From contig DIUC01000066.1 of NCBI GenBank assembly GCA_002435785.1, positions 1 through 64,000 of the forward strand: 64,000 bases of DNA, written 5' to 3'. Position numbers and translations under genes: made by a program. Below the pieces are notes generated by a model. The model had not been told where the DNA came from. It searched no databases and saw only the letters and a program-made list of their open reading frames with translations. This stretch comes from Saprospiraceae bacterium UBA6168. GTDB taxonomy: Bacteria; Bacteroidota; Bacteroidia; Chitinophagales; Saprospiraceae. Of this stretch, positions 23,968 to 31,414 are shown piece by piece. The stretch's first letter is position 1; every line of letters begins with the position of its first letter.

Positions 23968-25600
23968 GAAATTGGACAAACTATTGAAATACAGTAAAAC
24001 AAACCTCCTGCCGCTGGCGGTGATGGCTGGCACTTGGCTGGCAGCCAACCTGTTAGTGAACCCCGTTGGCGATTTCCCGCTCAACGACGACTTCTCTTAT
24101 GGGCGCACGGTGCTCAACCTGCACACGCTGGGCAAGCTCCAATACGACCAGTGGCTCTCCATGACGCTGCTCACGCAGGTGCTGTGGGGAGCAGGTTTCT
24201 GCAAGCTGTTCAGTTTTTCGTTTACCGTGCTGCGAATCTCTACGCTCGTGCTGGCGCTTGGAGGGCTGGCCGCTATTTACCAGCTTTGCCGGGACCTTGG
24301 CCAATCGCCAAAAATCGCCCTGCTGGCCACCCTCGCCGTAACGTTCAACCCCATTTTCTTTTCGCTGTCGTTCACCTTCATGACCGATGTGCCGTTTTTC
24401 GCCTTCGGCGCAATGAGCACGTTGTACTATGCCCGTGCATTGCGGAGCGGCAAAATGAAATGGGTGCTATGGGGCAGTTTTTTCGCATTGGCGGCCACCT
24501 TCGTGCGGCAGCAGGGGCTTATGTTTCCGCTGTCGTTTGGCGTGGCTTGGCTTTTTTTGGGCGGCCTCCGGCCAAAAAGCTTGGCAATTGCCGCCTGGCC
24601 GTTGGCACTCCACTTGTTGCTGTTCTTCGCATTCTCAAAATGGCTGGAAACCTCGCAGGGGCTGCCCGACGGCTATGGCGACTTCGGGAAACTGCTACGG
24701 CGGTTGGACTGGGGCATTTTTCAGCAAATGCCGCTGCGGGTGGGCGCCATTTTGGCCTATACGGGCGGGTTCTTGCTGCCCTTGGTGGCGCTGCTGCAGC
24801 CGTCGGTAAGGTTCAAGTTCCCGACGACTTTCTCCGAAATTGCGAAGCTGCTTTTTCCTGTTTTGGCAATCATTGCTTGCGCCGCCGTTGCGTGGCACAA
24901 GCTGCCTTGGGGCAACATGGCCTACAACTTCGGCATCGGGCCTCCGCTGCTCAAGGACGGCCAATACTTTCTCAACACCGCCCCCACCTTGTCCGATGCG
25001 GCCATTCTCCTGTTGAAAATACTGGCTTTCACAGGTGCCATCGGGCTGTTTTTTGTCCTGAAAAAATACCTGCCGGGCAAGCTCCATAAGGCGGACAGCC
25101 AACGTTCCGTGATGGTTTTTGCCCTTACCAACATGACCATCTACCTCGGCTTCTTGATGCTGGACCTGCACTGCTTTGACCGCTATTTTTTCCAACTGCT
25201 GCCGTTCCTGCTCATTTGCCTTTTGCCAAGCCAACCCGTTGAACCGAAAAAATTTGCAACGGCTGCATGCGTGGCTGGCTTGGTCGTCATGGCTGCACTG
25301 TCCGTCTGCACCACCCATGACTACCTCGCCTGGAACCGGGCAAGGTGGCAGGCGCTTGACCATTTGGCCCAAGAAAAAAACATCACGCCCGACCGCATTG
25401 ATGGCGGCTTCGAGTTCAACGGCTGGCATCGGCCCGGCCCCCGCTATCCCGGTGGCGGTAAAAGCTGGTGGTGGGTGTTGGACGACGAGTACGTGGTGGC
25501 CTTCGGCGACCTCGGCGGTTACCGAAAACAGCAGGGCTTCCCATTCCAACGGTGGCTGCCGCCGGGAGTGGACAGCGTGTACGTGCTAAAGCGGGAGTGA
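23933..25600 (+). CDS. Membrane glycosyltransferase, ArnT/PMT-like (GT39/GT83-type)
   Basis: An integral membrane protein of about 555 residues with roughly 11-12 hydrophobic segments. The first periplasmic loop reads NPVGDFPLNDDFSYGRTV, and the DD acidic pair is typical of GT-C glycosyltransferases that use polyprenyl-linked sugars. The C-terminal soluble part (about 480-555) is Trp/Gly-rich. The start is uncertain: ATG codons at 23915 and 23933 both fall inside the end of the MFS gene, and a non-ATG start just after its stop would begin at the conserved EKLDKLLKYSK. I placed it at 23933. Translational coupling to the MFS gene is likely. The acceptor is unknown. Confidence 0.75.
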   Translation: MERWRCKGAGIEKLDKLLKYSKTNLLPLAVMAGTWLAANLLVNPVGDFPLNDDFSYGRTVLNLHTLGKLQYDQWLSMTLLTQVLWGAGFCKLFSFSFTVLRISTLVLALGGLAAIYQLCRDLGQSPKIALLATLAVTFNPIFFSLSFTFMTDVPFFAFGAMSTLYYARALRSGKMKWVLWGSFFALAATFVRQQGLMFPLSFGVAWLFLGGLRPKSLAIAAWPLALHLLLFFAFSKWLETSQGLPDGYGDFGKLLRRLDWGIFQQMPLRVGAILAYTGGFLLPLVALLQPSVRFKFPTTFSEIAKLLFPVLAIIACAAVAWHKLPWGNMAYNFGIGPPLLKDGQYFLNTAPTLSDAAILLLKILAFTGAIGLFFVLKKYLPGKLHKADSQRSVMVFALTNMTIYLGFLMLDLHCFDRYFFQLLPFLLICLLPSQPVEPKKFATAACVAGLVVMAALSVCTTHDYLAWNRARWQALDHLAQEKNITPDRIDGGFEFNGWHRPGPRYPGGGKSWWWVLDDEYVVAFGDLGGYRKQQGFPFQRWLPPGVDSVYVLKRE

Positions 25601-25671
25601 GATGGAGTATGTTGATTTCGTAAAACCGCAATCTATCGGTAGGATGACCGTTCTATCCTTTCCAAATTTTC

Positions 25672-25679
25672 TACTTTCG
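25672..25679 (+). promoter_or_regulatory. Candidate -7 promoter giving a near-leaderless serine hydrolase mRNA
   Basis: TACTTTCG lies only 5 bases before the ATG at 25685, so transcription would start at or next to the start codon. Confidence 0.45.
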
Positions 25680-25684
25680 CCCGT

Positions 25685-26893
25685 ATGAATTTCATCCATC
25701 GAATCGTAAAAATCTTGTTTGCCCTGCTATTGCTGGCCTCCTGCACCGAACTGGAGCGCCAGGTGCCAATGGGTGCTTCGCTCAGGGAAACCCCGCCCCC
25801 GCTCGACCCGAACTTGGAGGCTTTCCTGAAGGATTACCACCGTTTTTTTGAGGACTCGATGATTTTGACGCAAACTCCCGGAGCAGCCGTGGTCATCGTG
25901 AAGGACAGCCAAGTAGTCTTTGTACATGGCTACGGTCTGAAGGCGGAAGGCGAGCCAGGGCCAGTGGACGAGCACACGGTATTCAGGATTGGGTCGCTCT
26001 CGAAGGGCATGACGGGCATCCTGACGGGGTTGCTGGTGGAGGAGGGCAAGCTGGAATGGCACGAAAAAGTACAGGACCGACTGCCCGACTTCAACATGAG
26101 CAACGCCGAACAGGCCCAGCGGCTCGAAATCAGGCATTTGCTCACGCAAACGACCGGGCTGCCCTACCACGCATTTTCCAATTTAATCGAAAAAGGGTTT
26201 GACCAAAACTACGTCCTCCGCCAATACCCGTCGGCAAGGCTTGCGGGCAAGGAGGGCGAGTATTTCAGCTATCAGAACGCTGCGTTTTGTCTCATCGAGC
26301 CTATTCTGCTGGCGGCTACGGGCAGGCCGTTCAACGAGTTGTTGGTGGAAAAAATATTCCAGCCGCTGGGCATGAATGATGCCTCTTGCGATTATGAGGG
26401 CATGGTCAACAGCCACAACCATGCTCTGCCGCACAAGTACACCGCTGCGGGCTGGGCAGCCGATTCCATCACCCACCGCTATTACAAATTTGCCGCTGCC
26501 GGGGGCGTCAACGCCAGTGCCAGCGACATGGGCGAATGGCTCAAGGCCATGCTTGGCCACCACCCAGCAGTGGTGCCGCCCCGTGTGCTGAAGGATGTGT
26601 TCACGCCGGTCATAGCCACGGGGCTGGAACGGCCAACTTTGCAGGGCTTCATCCACCGGGACTCTGCCTACTATGCCAAGGGCTGGCGCATATTGGAGCA
26701 CGGGGCCAACACGTTGGTCTATCATGCCGGGTTCGTCAACAACTTCCACAGTGAAATTGCCATGAGCCGCCGGGACGGGATCGGCATCTGCGTGCTGTTC
26801 AATGCCCCTTCCCCGATGGCCGGGAAGAGCATTGCCGCTTTTTTTAGAAGATGGGAGAAGGTGCGGGGAAGTATGGGGAATGTACAGTCGTGA
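25685..26893 (+). CDS. Serine hydrolase, class C beta-lactamase/esterase family, lipoprotein
   Basis: This 402-residue protein has a lipoprotein signal with LLASC as lipobox near residue 20. The catalytic SxxK tetrad is SLSK in FRIGSLSKGMTG, the YxN element is YQN in FSYQNAAF, and the third box is HAG in VYHAGFVNN, replacing KTG. This set defines the AmpC/EstB/DD-peptidase-like serine hydrolase superfamily (Pfam Beta-lactamase). It may be a peptidase, esterase or amidase; there is no reason to call it an antibiotic-resistance enzyme. Anchoring in an envelope membrane is expected. It stands alone, with a near-leaderless promoter. Confidence 0.88.
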   Translation: MNFIHRIVKILFALLLLASCTELERQVPMGASLRETPPPLDPNLEAFLKDYHRFFEDSMILTQTPGAAVVIVKDSQVVFVHGYGLKAEGEPGPVDEHTVFRIGSLSKGMTGILTGLLVEEGKLEWHEKVQDRLPDFNMSNAEQAQRLEIRHLLTQTTGLPYHAFSNLIEKGFDQNYVLRQYPSARLAGKEGEYFSYQNAAFCLIEPILLAATGRPFNELLVEKIFQPLGMNDASCDYEGMVNSHNHALPHKYTAAGWAADSITHRYYKFAAAGGVNASASDMGEWLKAMLGHHPAVVPPRVLKDVFTPVIATGLERPTLQGFIHRDSAYYAKGWRILEHGANTLVYHAGFVNNFHSEIAMSRRDGIGICVLFNAPSPMAGKSIAAFFRRWEKVRGSMGNVQS

Positions 26894-26996
26894 GGATGGT
26901 CAGTTTGTTGAGCTGATTTGTGTTTGGCTTTCCTTGCTTTTTGTTCTTCAACACACCAGCCGACAACCCACCCCTTTCAGCAGTCAGCAACTGCAC

Positions 26997-27183
26997 CTAT
27001 GCATCTTCCCGGAGGTATTCCCGCAATTTTGAAACATATGCATCGAGGTTCCTGGAGTTGAAAAAACTGTCGTTCCCCTACAGCTTGTCGAGGATGTCCT
27101 TGCGGGTCATGTTGGCGTTGGGCGGCGAGGCGAGGAGCGTAAGCAGTTCTGTCAATTCGAGGTTTCGCCTCAAACCGCTTAAA
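26997..27183 (-). pseudogene. Remnant of an OmpR-type response regulator DNA-binding domain
   Basis: The minus strand, read in the frame ending at the TAG at 26997-26999, gives ELTELLTLLASPPNANMTRK then DILDKL-stop-GNDSFF and NSRNLDAYVSKLREYLREDA. This is clearly the C-terminal half of a winged-helix Trans_reg_C domain (usual form ILxxLWGxDSFFNSRNLDVYVSKLRKYL). The conserved Trp codon is now TAG at 27078-27080. No receiver domain or intact start precedes it. It lies in the 310-bp spacer between two unrelated genes, and no sensor kinase is nearby. It is a dead fragment. Confidence 0.75.
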
Positions 27184-27205
27184 ATTCGTCCCTATTTTCC
27201 CACCA

Positions 27206-27907
27206 TCACCCCATCAAAAACACCACAGGCCGCTTATCCAACCCTGCCGGCGGCACTTTCCGCCATTCGGCAATGGTTTTTGTTTGCACAAACTGCGTGG
27301 CCAGCGTCAAATCGGCAGCGATGCAAAACTTCGTGCCGGGCTGCAAAACCCGCAGTGCCTGCTCGATGATGGCCTTGTTCCGGTAGGGCGTCTCGATAAA
27401 AATATGGGTTTGATGGTGCTTGATGGCCAATTGTTCCAGCCGCTTGAGGTCGTCGGCAGGGGCCTTTGCAGAGAGGTAGCCGTGGAAGGTGAAAGACTGC
27501 CCGTTCATGCCGCTGGCCATGAGCGCCAGCAGGATGGACGAGGGGCCGACCAACGGAACCACTTCCACGCCTCGGCGTTGCGCCAGTTCCACCAGTTTTG
27601 CACCGGGGTCGGCAACCCCAGGACAGCCCGCCTCACTGAGGATGCCAAGGTCGTGGCCTTCGAGGGCTGGGTGCAGCAGGGCTTCCAGTTCGGCGGCGGG
27701 CGTGTGCTCGTTCAGTTCCTCAATTTGGTACTCCGAAATAGGCTTGGGTGGGTTTGTTGCCTTGATGAAATGACGGGTCGTTTTTGCTCGCTCGGCCACG
27801 AGGTGAGTCAGGCGGTGAAGCACGTCCACGGCGTAGGCTGGTATTGTTTCAACGGCGTCCTCGCCGAGGGGGCAGGGGATGAGGTAGAGTTTGCCTTTCG
27901 TTTGCAT
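27206..27907 (-). CDS. SAM-dependent tetrapyrrole-methylase-fold protein, RsmI-like
   Basis: The 233-residue protein belongs to the TP-methylase fold and resembles the RsmI family. The N-terminal KLYLIPCPLGEDA is the family's LYLVPTPIGN region, and GILSEAGCPGVADPGAKLV is the conserved SAM-pocket loop. VPLVGPSSILLALMASGMNGQSFTFHGYL and IFIETPYRN are also typical. RsmI methylates the 2'-hydroxyl of C1402 in 16S rRNA. Bacteroidota usually carry a second paralogue with the divergent N-terminus seen here, so I call this RsmI-like rather than RsmI. The predicted mRNA is nearly leaderless. Confidence 0.8.
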   Translation of the reverse strand: MQTKGKLYLIPCPLGEDAVETIPAYAVDVLHRLTHLVAERAKTTRHFIKATNPPKPISEYQIEELNEHTPAAELEALLHPALEGHDLGILSEAGCPGVADPGAKLVELAQRRGVEVVPLVGPSSILLALMASGMNGQSFTFHGYLSAKAPADDLKRLEQLAIKHHQTHIFIETPYRNKAIIEQALRVLQPGTKFCIAADLTLATQFVQTKTIAEWRKVPPAGLDKRPVVFLMG

Positions 27908-27911
27908 GGGG

Positions 27912-27919
27912 CGAAGGTA
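27912..27919 (-). promoter_or_regulatory. Candidate -7 promoter giving a near-leaderless mRNA
   Basis: The minus strand reads TACCTTCG, then CCCC and the ATG. The -7 box is thus 4 bases from the start codon. Confidence 0.45.
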
Positions 27920-28007
27920 AGGGGATTTACGACTGGGGGGATTTACGATTTAGATTGAAGAGGCGGCAAATTCACTTATTTATTAGCCAAAAAACTTCTT
28001 TACCGCC

Positions 28008-28037
28008 TTTGTTTCCCAATTAAAAAACTTACTTTTG
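28008..28037 (+). promoter_or_regulatory. Promoter of the rpsF-rpsR-rplI operon
   Basis: TTTG at 28008-28011 and TACTTTTG at 28030-28037, separated by 18 bp, match the -33/-7 elements of the Bacteroidota housekeeping sigma factor. Transcription should begin near 28044, giving a leader of about 100 bases before rpsF. Confidence 0.7.
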
Positions 28038-28146
28038 CGCTCCTTTTCGGAAAGCCTTTGCGTGACGGGCGTTGTTTTCGTGCTAATCCATTGAAAATCA
28101 ACGTTTGGGACGGAAAGGACCGAATCACTCAATACTTCAAAACAGT

Positions 28147-28866
28147 ATGCGAAATTACGAAGTAACTTTCATCGTAGATCCAGTTCTGTCGGGCGATGAA
28201 ATCAAGGCGACAGCTCAGAAATATGTTGATCAGCTCCAGGAAAGTGGGGCGAGCATCGTACATGTGGATGAGATGGGGTTGCGCCAGCTTGCTTACGAAA
28301 TCAACAAGCGCCACTCCGGGTACTACTATTGTGTGGAGTTCCAATCGGACGCCACTGCGTACCTTACCTCGCTCGAACTCAACATGCGCCGTGACGAACG
28401 TCTGCTGCGCTTCCTGACCATTGCCCTCGACAAGTACGGCGTAAAGTACAATGCCGACAAGCGTGAGGGCCTCATCGGCAAGACCAAGAAGAAGTCCAAG
28501 GCCACTGCGGACCTCAACACCGGTGCTGCCGCTCCCGTGGCTGCCGCTCCGAAGCCAAAAATCGTGAAGGCACAACCGCCACAGCCAGACAACCTGAAGC
28601 GCATCGAGGGCATTGGCCCAAAAATCGCCGAAGTGCTCAAGGCTGCCAACGTTGACTCCTTTGTGAAACTGGCCGCCATGACACCTGACCAAATCAAGGA
28701 CCTCCTCAATGCTGCCGGCGACCGCTTCAGCTTCCAGGATCCCACGACTTGGCCAGCGCAATCCGAAATGGCCGCACAGGGCGAATGGGACAAGCTGAAA
28801 AAATGGCAGGACGAACTGAAGGGTGGTAAAGTGGTTACTGCTGCTTCAAAAGATGAGGAAGAATAG
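28147..28866 (+). CDS. rpsF: 30S ribosomal protein S6 with C-terminal helix-hairpin-helix extension
   Basis: The ATG at 28147 (MRNYEVTFIVDPVL) is the standard S6 start. The first 112 or so residues are a complete bS6, including LRQLAYEINKRHSGYYY and NMRRDERLLRFLTI. Instead of ending at about 100-130 residues, the protein continues through an Ala/Pro/Lys linker (113-147) into a helix-hairpin-helix domain of about 80 residues (148-228), NLKRIEGIGPKIAEVLKAAN, and ends in an acidic KDEEE tail. The total is 239 residues. That extra domain is of the kind found fused to other ribosomal or DNA-binding proteins in this phylum; its role here is unknown. First gene of an S6-S18-L9 operon. Confidence 0.93.
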   Translation: MRNYEVTFIVDPVLSGDEIKATAQKYVDQLQESGASIVHVDEMGLRQLAYEINKRHSGYYYCVEFQSDATAYLTSLELNMRRDERLLRFLTIALDKYGVKYNADKREGLIGKTKKKSKATADLNTGAAAPVAAAPKPKIVKAQPPQPDNLKRIEGIGPKIAEVLKAANVDSFVKLAAMTPDQIKDLLNAAGDRFSFQDPTTWPAQSEMAAQGEWDKLKKWQDELKGGKVVTAASKDEEE

Positions 28867-28916
28867 GCTTCATCGGACGTTCAACAAAAATTTTTTAACG
28901 AAAAAATTCAAAAATC

Positions 28917-29186
28917 ATGGCTGCATCAAGAGACGATATTAAGTTTCTAAGCAATCCGAACATCGGCCAGCAACGCAAAAAGTATTGCCGCTTCCGTAAG
29001 TTCGGCATCAAATATATTGACTATAAAGACAGTGATTTTCTGCTGCAATTCGTCAACGACCAAGGCAAAGTGCTTCCTCGCCGCATCACCGGCAACTCGT
29101 TGAAGTACCAGCGCCGGGTGGCCACCGCCGTAAAGCGTGCCCGTCACCTTGCTCTGCTGCCTTACTTGACTGACTTGCTGAAATAG
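28917..29186 (+). CDS. rpsR: 30S ribosomal protein S18
   Basis: This 89-residue protein carries the S18 hallmarks: KYCRFRKFGIKYIDYKD near the start, then LPRRITGNSLKYQRRVATAV and KRARHLALLPYL. S18 binds beside S6 on the 30S platform, and their genes are adjacent here, 50 bp apart. The ATG follows an A-rich leader (AAAAATTCAAAAATC) without a Shine-Dalgarno sequence, as usual for the phylum. The N-terminus is shorter than in some relatives but complete in the RNA-binding part. Confidence 0.97.
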   Translation: MAASRDDIKFLSNPNIGQQRKKYCRFRKFGIKYIDYKDSDFLLQFVNDQGKVLPRRITGNSLKYQRRVATAVKRARHLALLPYLTDLLK

Positions 29187-29194
29187 TTCAACTT

Positions 29195-29274
29195 GGTGAA
29201 TGGTGAATGGTGAATGGTGAATGGTGAATGGGGCAATAATTTCCAATTTCCAATTTCCAATTTCCAATTTCCAA
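29195..29274. repeat. Two adjacent 7-base tandem arrays between rpsR and rplI
   Basis: About five GGTGAAT units (29195-29232) are followed by about five TTTCCAA units (29239-29274). The two units are not complementary to each other, unlike other arrays in the window. The array lies inside a ribosomal operon, in the spacer only. Confidence 0.8.
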
Positions 29275-29296
29275 ACCGCCGCAAACTCGCAGAACA

Positions 29297-29827
29297 ATGG
29301 AAATTATTCTTCTAAAAAATCTCGATAAAGTTGGCCGCAAGTTTGACATCGTCAAAGTAAAGGACGGTTATGGCCGCAACTTCCTGATTCCACAGGGTCT
29401 GGCCCTCGTCGCCAACAAAGTCAACCGCAACAACCTCGACAGCTTCAAGCGCCAAGAATCGGCCAAGTTGAACAAGAAACTGGACGTGTTCAAGGCCATC
29501 GCTGCCAAGTTGAAGGGGCAAAAACTGACCATCACTGCCAAGACTGGCACTTCTGGCAAAATCTTCGGCTCAGTCACCAATATCCAACTTGCGCAAGCAC
29601 TGCGCGACCAATTGGACATTGACATTGACCGCCGGGACATCTTGCTACCGGACGACCACATTAAAATGGTTGGTGAGTACACGGCCATCCTCGACCTCCA
29701 CCCAGATGTGGATGCCAAGGTGGACTTCACGGTAATACCTGACGACCCAGAATTGGCCAAGCGCTTGGCCGAGGCCGCTGCTGAGGCTGCCCTCGAAGCC
29801 GCCGCAGAAGCTTCTGCCGACAACTAA
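29297..29827 (+). CDS. rplI: 50S ribosomal protein L9
   Basis: The 176-residue protein starts MEIILLKNLDKVGRKFDIV and contains the L9 signature GYGRNFLIPQGLALVAN. The N-terminal RNA-binding domain (1-50), the connecting helix (about 45-80) and the C-terminal domain follow in order. The C-terminus has a short Ala/Glu-rich extension (AEAAAEAALEAAAEASADN) beyond the usual end at about 150. L9 bridges the L1 stalk base and affects reading-frame maintenance. It is the last gene of the operon and is followed by a strong terminator. Confidence 0.97.
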   Translation: MEIILLKNLDKVGRKFDIVKVKDGYGRNFLIPQGLALVANKVNRNNLDSFKRQESAKLNKKLDVFKAIAAKLKGQKLTITAKTGTSGKIFGSVTNIQLAQALRDQLDIDIDRRDILLPDDHIKMVGEYTAILDLHPDVDAKVDFTVIPDDPELAKRLAEAAAEAALEAAAEASADN

Positions 29828-29852
29828 TTGGTTTTCAACCGAATAGGAATAT

Positions 29853-29886
29853 AAAAGCCCATCCGCTTCGCAACGGATGGGCTTTT
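29853..29886 (+). terminator. Intrinsic terminator after rplI
   Basis: AAAAGCCCATCCG pairs with CGGATGGGCTTTT around an 8-base loop and is followed by TTTTT. A classic Rho-independent terminator, 26 bp after the stop codon. Confidence 0.92.
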
Positions 29887-29901
29887 TTTTGTTCAATATT
29901 T

Positions 29902-30489
29902 TCACTTTTCATGGTCGTCGAAAACGACAGCTGCATACAAATCCGACAATTTGAATTCAATATCCAAGGACGGAATCACCAATTTGTCGTCAAGACTATC
30001 CAAAGCGGTGTAAATCCATTGCCCATCTTCCATCCGAAGGTAGTATTCTACGGCGACGGCATATTGAGAAACAAGGATGTATTGCTGCAAGGAAGGGATG
30101 CGCTGGTATTTGAAGAACTTGCCAACCCTGTCGTATGATGCCGTTGACTTCGACAATACTTCAGTTATAACTTGCGGATGCCTAACAACTAATGGATTGT
30201 TGGTATCTCTTGGGTCACAAGTAATAACTAAATCAGGGTAAACAGCCCAACGCTTTTCTCTTACCTCGGTGATGACGTTTTCGTGAAAAACCTGACAACC
30301 AGCTTTACGTAATCTCGGTATTTCGGCATTCAGCAAAATATTGGTGACGATAGTATTGTGATTCTTAGTTGTAGCTTCAATTGGAATTAGCTCACCATAA
30401 CGGTATTCATGCCGCACCGCACTTTCCTGCTCGCCAGCAAGGTATTCCTCAAATGTTAACTTTGTTTTTATAACTGCCGGAACGTTCAT
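29902..30489 (-). CDS. Uma2-family (DUF820) PD-(D/E)XK nuclease-like protein
   Basis: The 195-residue protein matches the Uma2/DUF820 family: LTFEEYLAGEQESAVRHEY near the start, GELIPIEATTKNHN, then YPDLVITCDPRD and PQVITEVLSKSTASYDR. The Asp of YPDL and the Glu of TEVLS form the PD-(D/E)XK core, with the D.K/S variation usual for the family. These proteins are expanded in Cyanobacteria and some Bacteroidota. Their physiological role is unproven; a restriction or TA-like role has been suggested. A TAnnTTTG promoter lies about 17 bp upstream. It is a singleton. Confidence 0.88.
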   Translation of the reverse strand: MNVPAVIKTKLTFEEYLAGEQESAVRHEYRYGELIPIEATTKNHNTIVTNILLNAEIPRLRKAGCQVFHENVITEVREKRWAVYPDLVITCDPRDTNNPLVVRHPQVITEVLSKSTASYDRVGKFFKYQRIPSLQQYILVSQYAVAVEYYLRMEDGQWIYTALDSLDDKLVIPSLDIEFKLSDLYAAVVFDDHEK

Positions 30490-30505
30490 AAGCCAATTTT
30501 TTTTC

Positions 30506-30513
30506 CAAAGCTA
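30506..30513 (-). promoter_or_regulatory. Candidate -7 promoter of the Uma2 gene
   Basis: The minus strand reads TAGCTTTG, 17 bp upstream of the Uma2 ATG. Confidence 0.4.
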
Positions 30514-30525
30514 AAAGCTTACCGC

Positions 30526-31329
30526 TTATAAGCCAAGCACTGCCGGGTTCATACCCATGTTGGAGAAGCCACCGTCGTGGTAGAGGTTTTGCATCGTCAC
30601 CATCTTGCTCAAGTCGGAAAAAAGGAACACGCAGTAGTCGGCACAAGCCTCGGCGCTGGCGTTGCCAAGCGGCGACATCTTGTCGGCATAGTTGAAGAAT
30701 TCCTGAAAGCCCTTCACGCCACTGCCCGCCGTGGTCATGGTCGGCGACTGGGAGACGGTGTTCACCCGCACCTTGTTCCGGGTGCCAAAGTGGTAGCCGA
30801 AGCTGCGGGCGAAGCTTTCCAGCAATGCCTTCGATTCGGCCATTTCAGAGTAATCTGGGAAAACCCGTTGCGCAGCGATGTACGTTAGCGCCGTGATGCT
30901 GCCCCAGTCCTTCATGGCGTCCTGCTTCCACAGCGTCTGCATCACCCGGTGGAATGAGATGGCGCTGATGTCAAGCGTGGTCTTCATGAACTCGTAGTTC
31001 AGGTCGGTGTACTCTTTTTTCTTGCGGATGTTCATGGACATGCCGATGCTGTGCAGCACGAAGTCAATTTTGCCCCCAAAATGCGCCGTGGCATTGGAAA
31101 ACAGGTTTTCAATGTCCGCTGTCGAAGTAGCGTCCGCCATGATGACGGGAGCGCCGATTTTCTCCGACAATCCGTTAATGGCCCCGAAGCGCATGGCCAC
31201 TGGGGCATTGGTGAGCACAATATTCGCACCTTCTTCGTGGCAGCGCTCGGCCACTTTCCATGCGATGGATTGCTCATCGAGGGCGCCGAAGATGACGCCG
31301 TTTTTTCCTTGAAGTAAGTTGTTTGACAT
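30526..31329 (-). CDS. fabI: Enoyl-[acyl-carrier-protein] reductase (NADH)
   Basis: Starting at the ATG at 31329 (MSNNLLQGKNGVIFGAL) gives 267 residues; the longer frame upstream runs into a repeat array and is not coding. The glycine-rich GVIFGALDEQSIAWKVA and the catalytic Tyr/Lys pair in FPDYSEMAESKA (Tyr and Lys seven apart) identify FabI. So do SMNIRKKKEYTDLNYEFM and the C-terminal YHDGGFSNMGM. The enzyme reduces trans-2-enoyl-ACP in fatty acid elongation and is the target of triclosan-type inhibitors. It converges with no partner and is followed closely by the Uma2 gene on the same strand. Confidence 0.93.
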   Translation of the reverse strand: MSNNLLQGKNGVIFGALDEQSIAWKVAERCHEEGANIVLTNAPVAMRFGAINGLSEKIGAPVIMADATSTADIENLFSNATAHFGGKIDFVLHSIGMSMNIRKKKEYTDLNYEFMKTTLDISAISFHRVMQTLWKQDAMKDWGSITALTYIAAQRVFPDYSEMAESKALLESFARSFGYHFGTRNKVRVNTVSQSPTMTTAGSGVKGFQEFFNYADKMSPLGNASAEACADYCVFLFSDLSKMVTMQNLYHDGGFSNMGMNPAVLGL

Positions 31330-31335
31330 AGTTTT

Positions 31336-31412
31336 GATGATGAGGAATGAGGAATGAAGGATGAGGGATGAACAAGCCACGATTCATCCCTCACCCCTCA
31401 TCCCTCATCCCT
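31336..31412. repeat. Inverted 7-base array (GATGAGG) between hpd and fabI
   Basis: Left units AGGAATG/AGGGATG and right units CATCCCT form complementary arms around a loop of about 12 bases. The same unit as the array at 21397-21461. It occupies the entire spacer. Confidence 0.8.
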
Positions 31413-31414
31413 AT

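Noticed and set aside
25685..26893. Antibiotic-resistance beta-lactamase
   Set aside because: SxxK, YxN and HAG fit the broad serine-hydrolase superfamily; nothing indicates lactam hydrolysis, and it carries a lipoprotein anchor.
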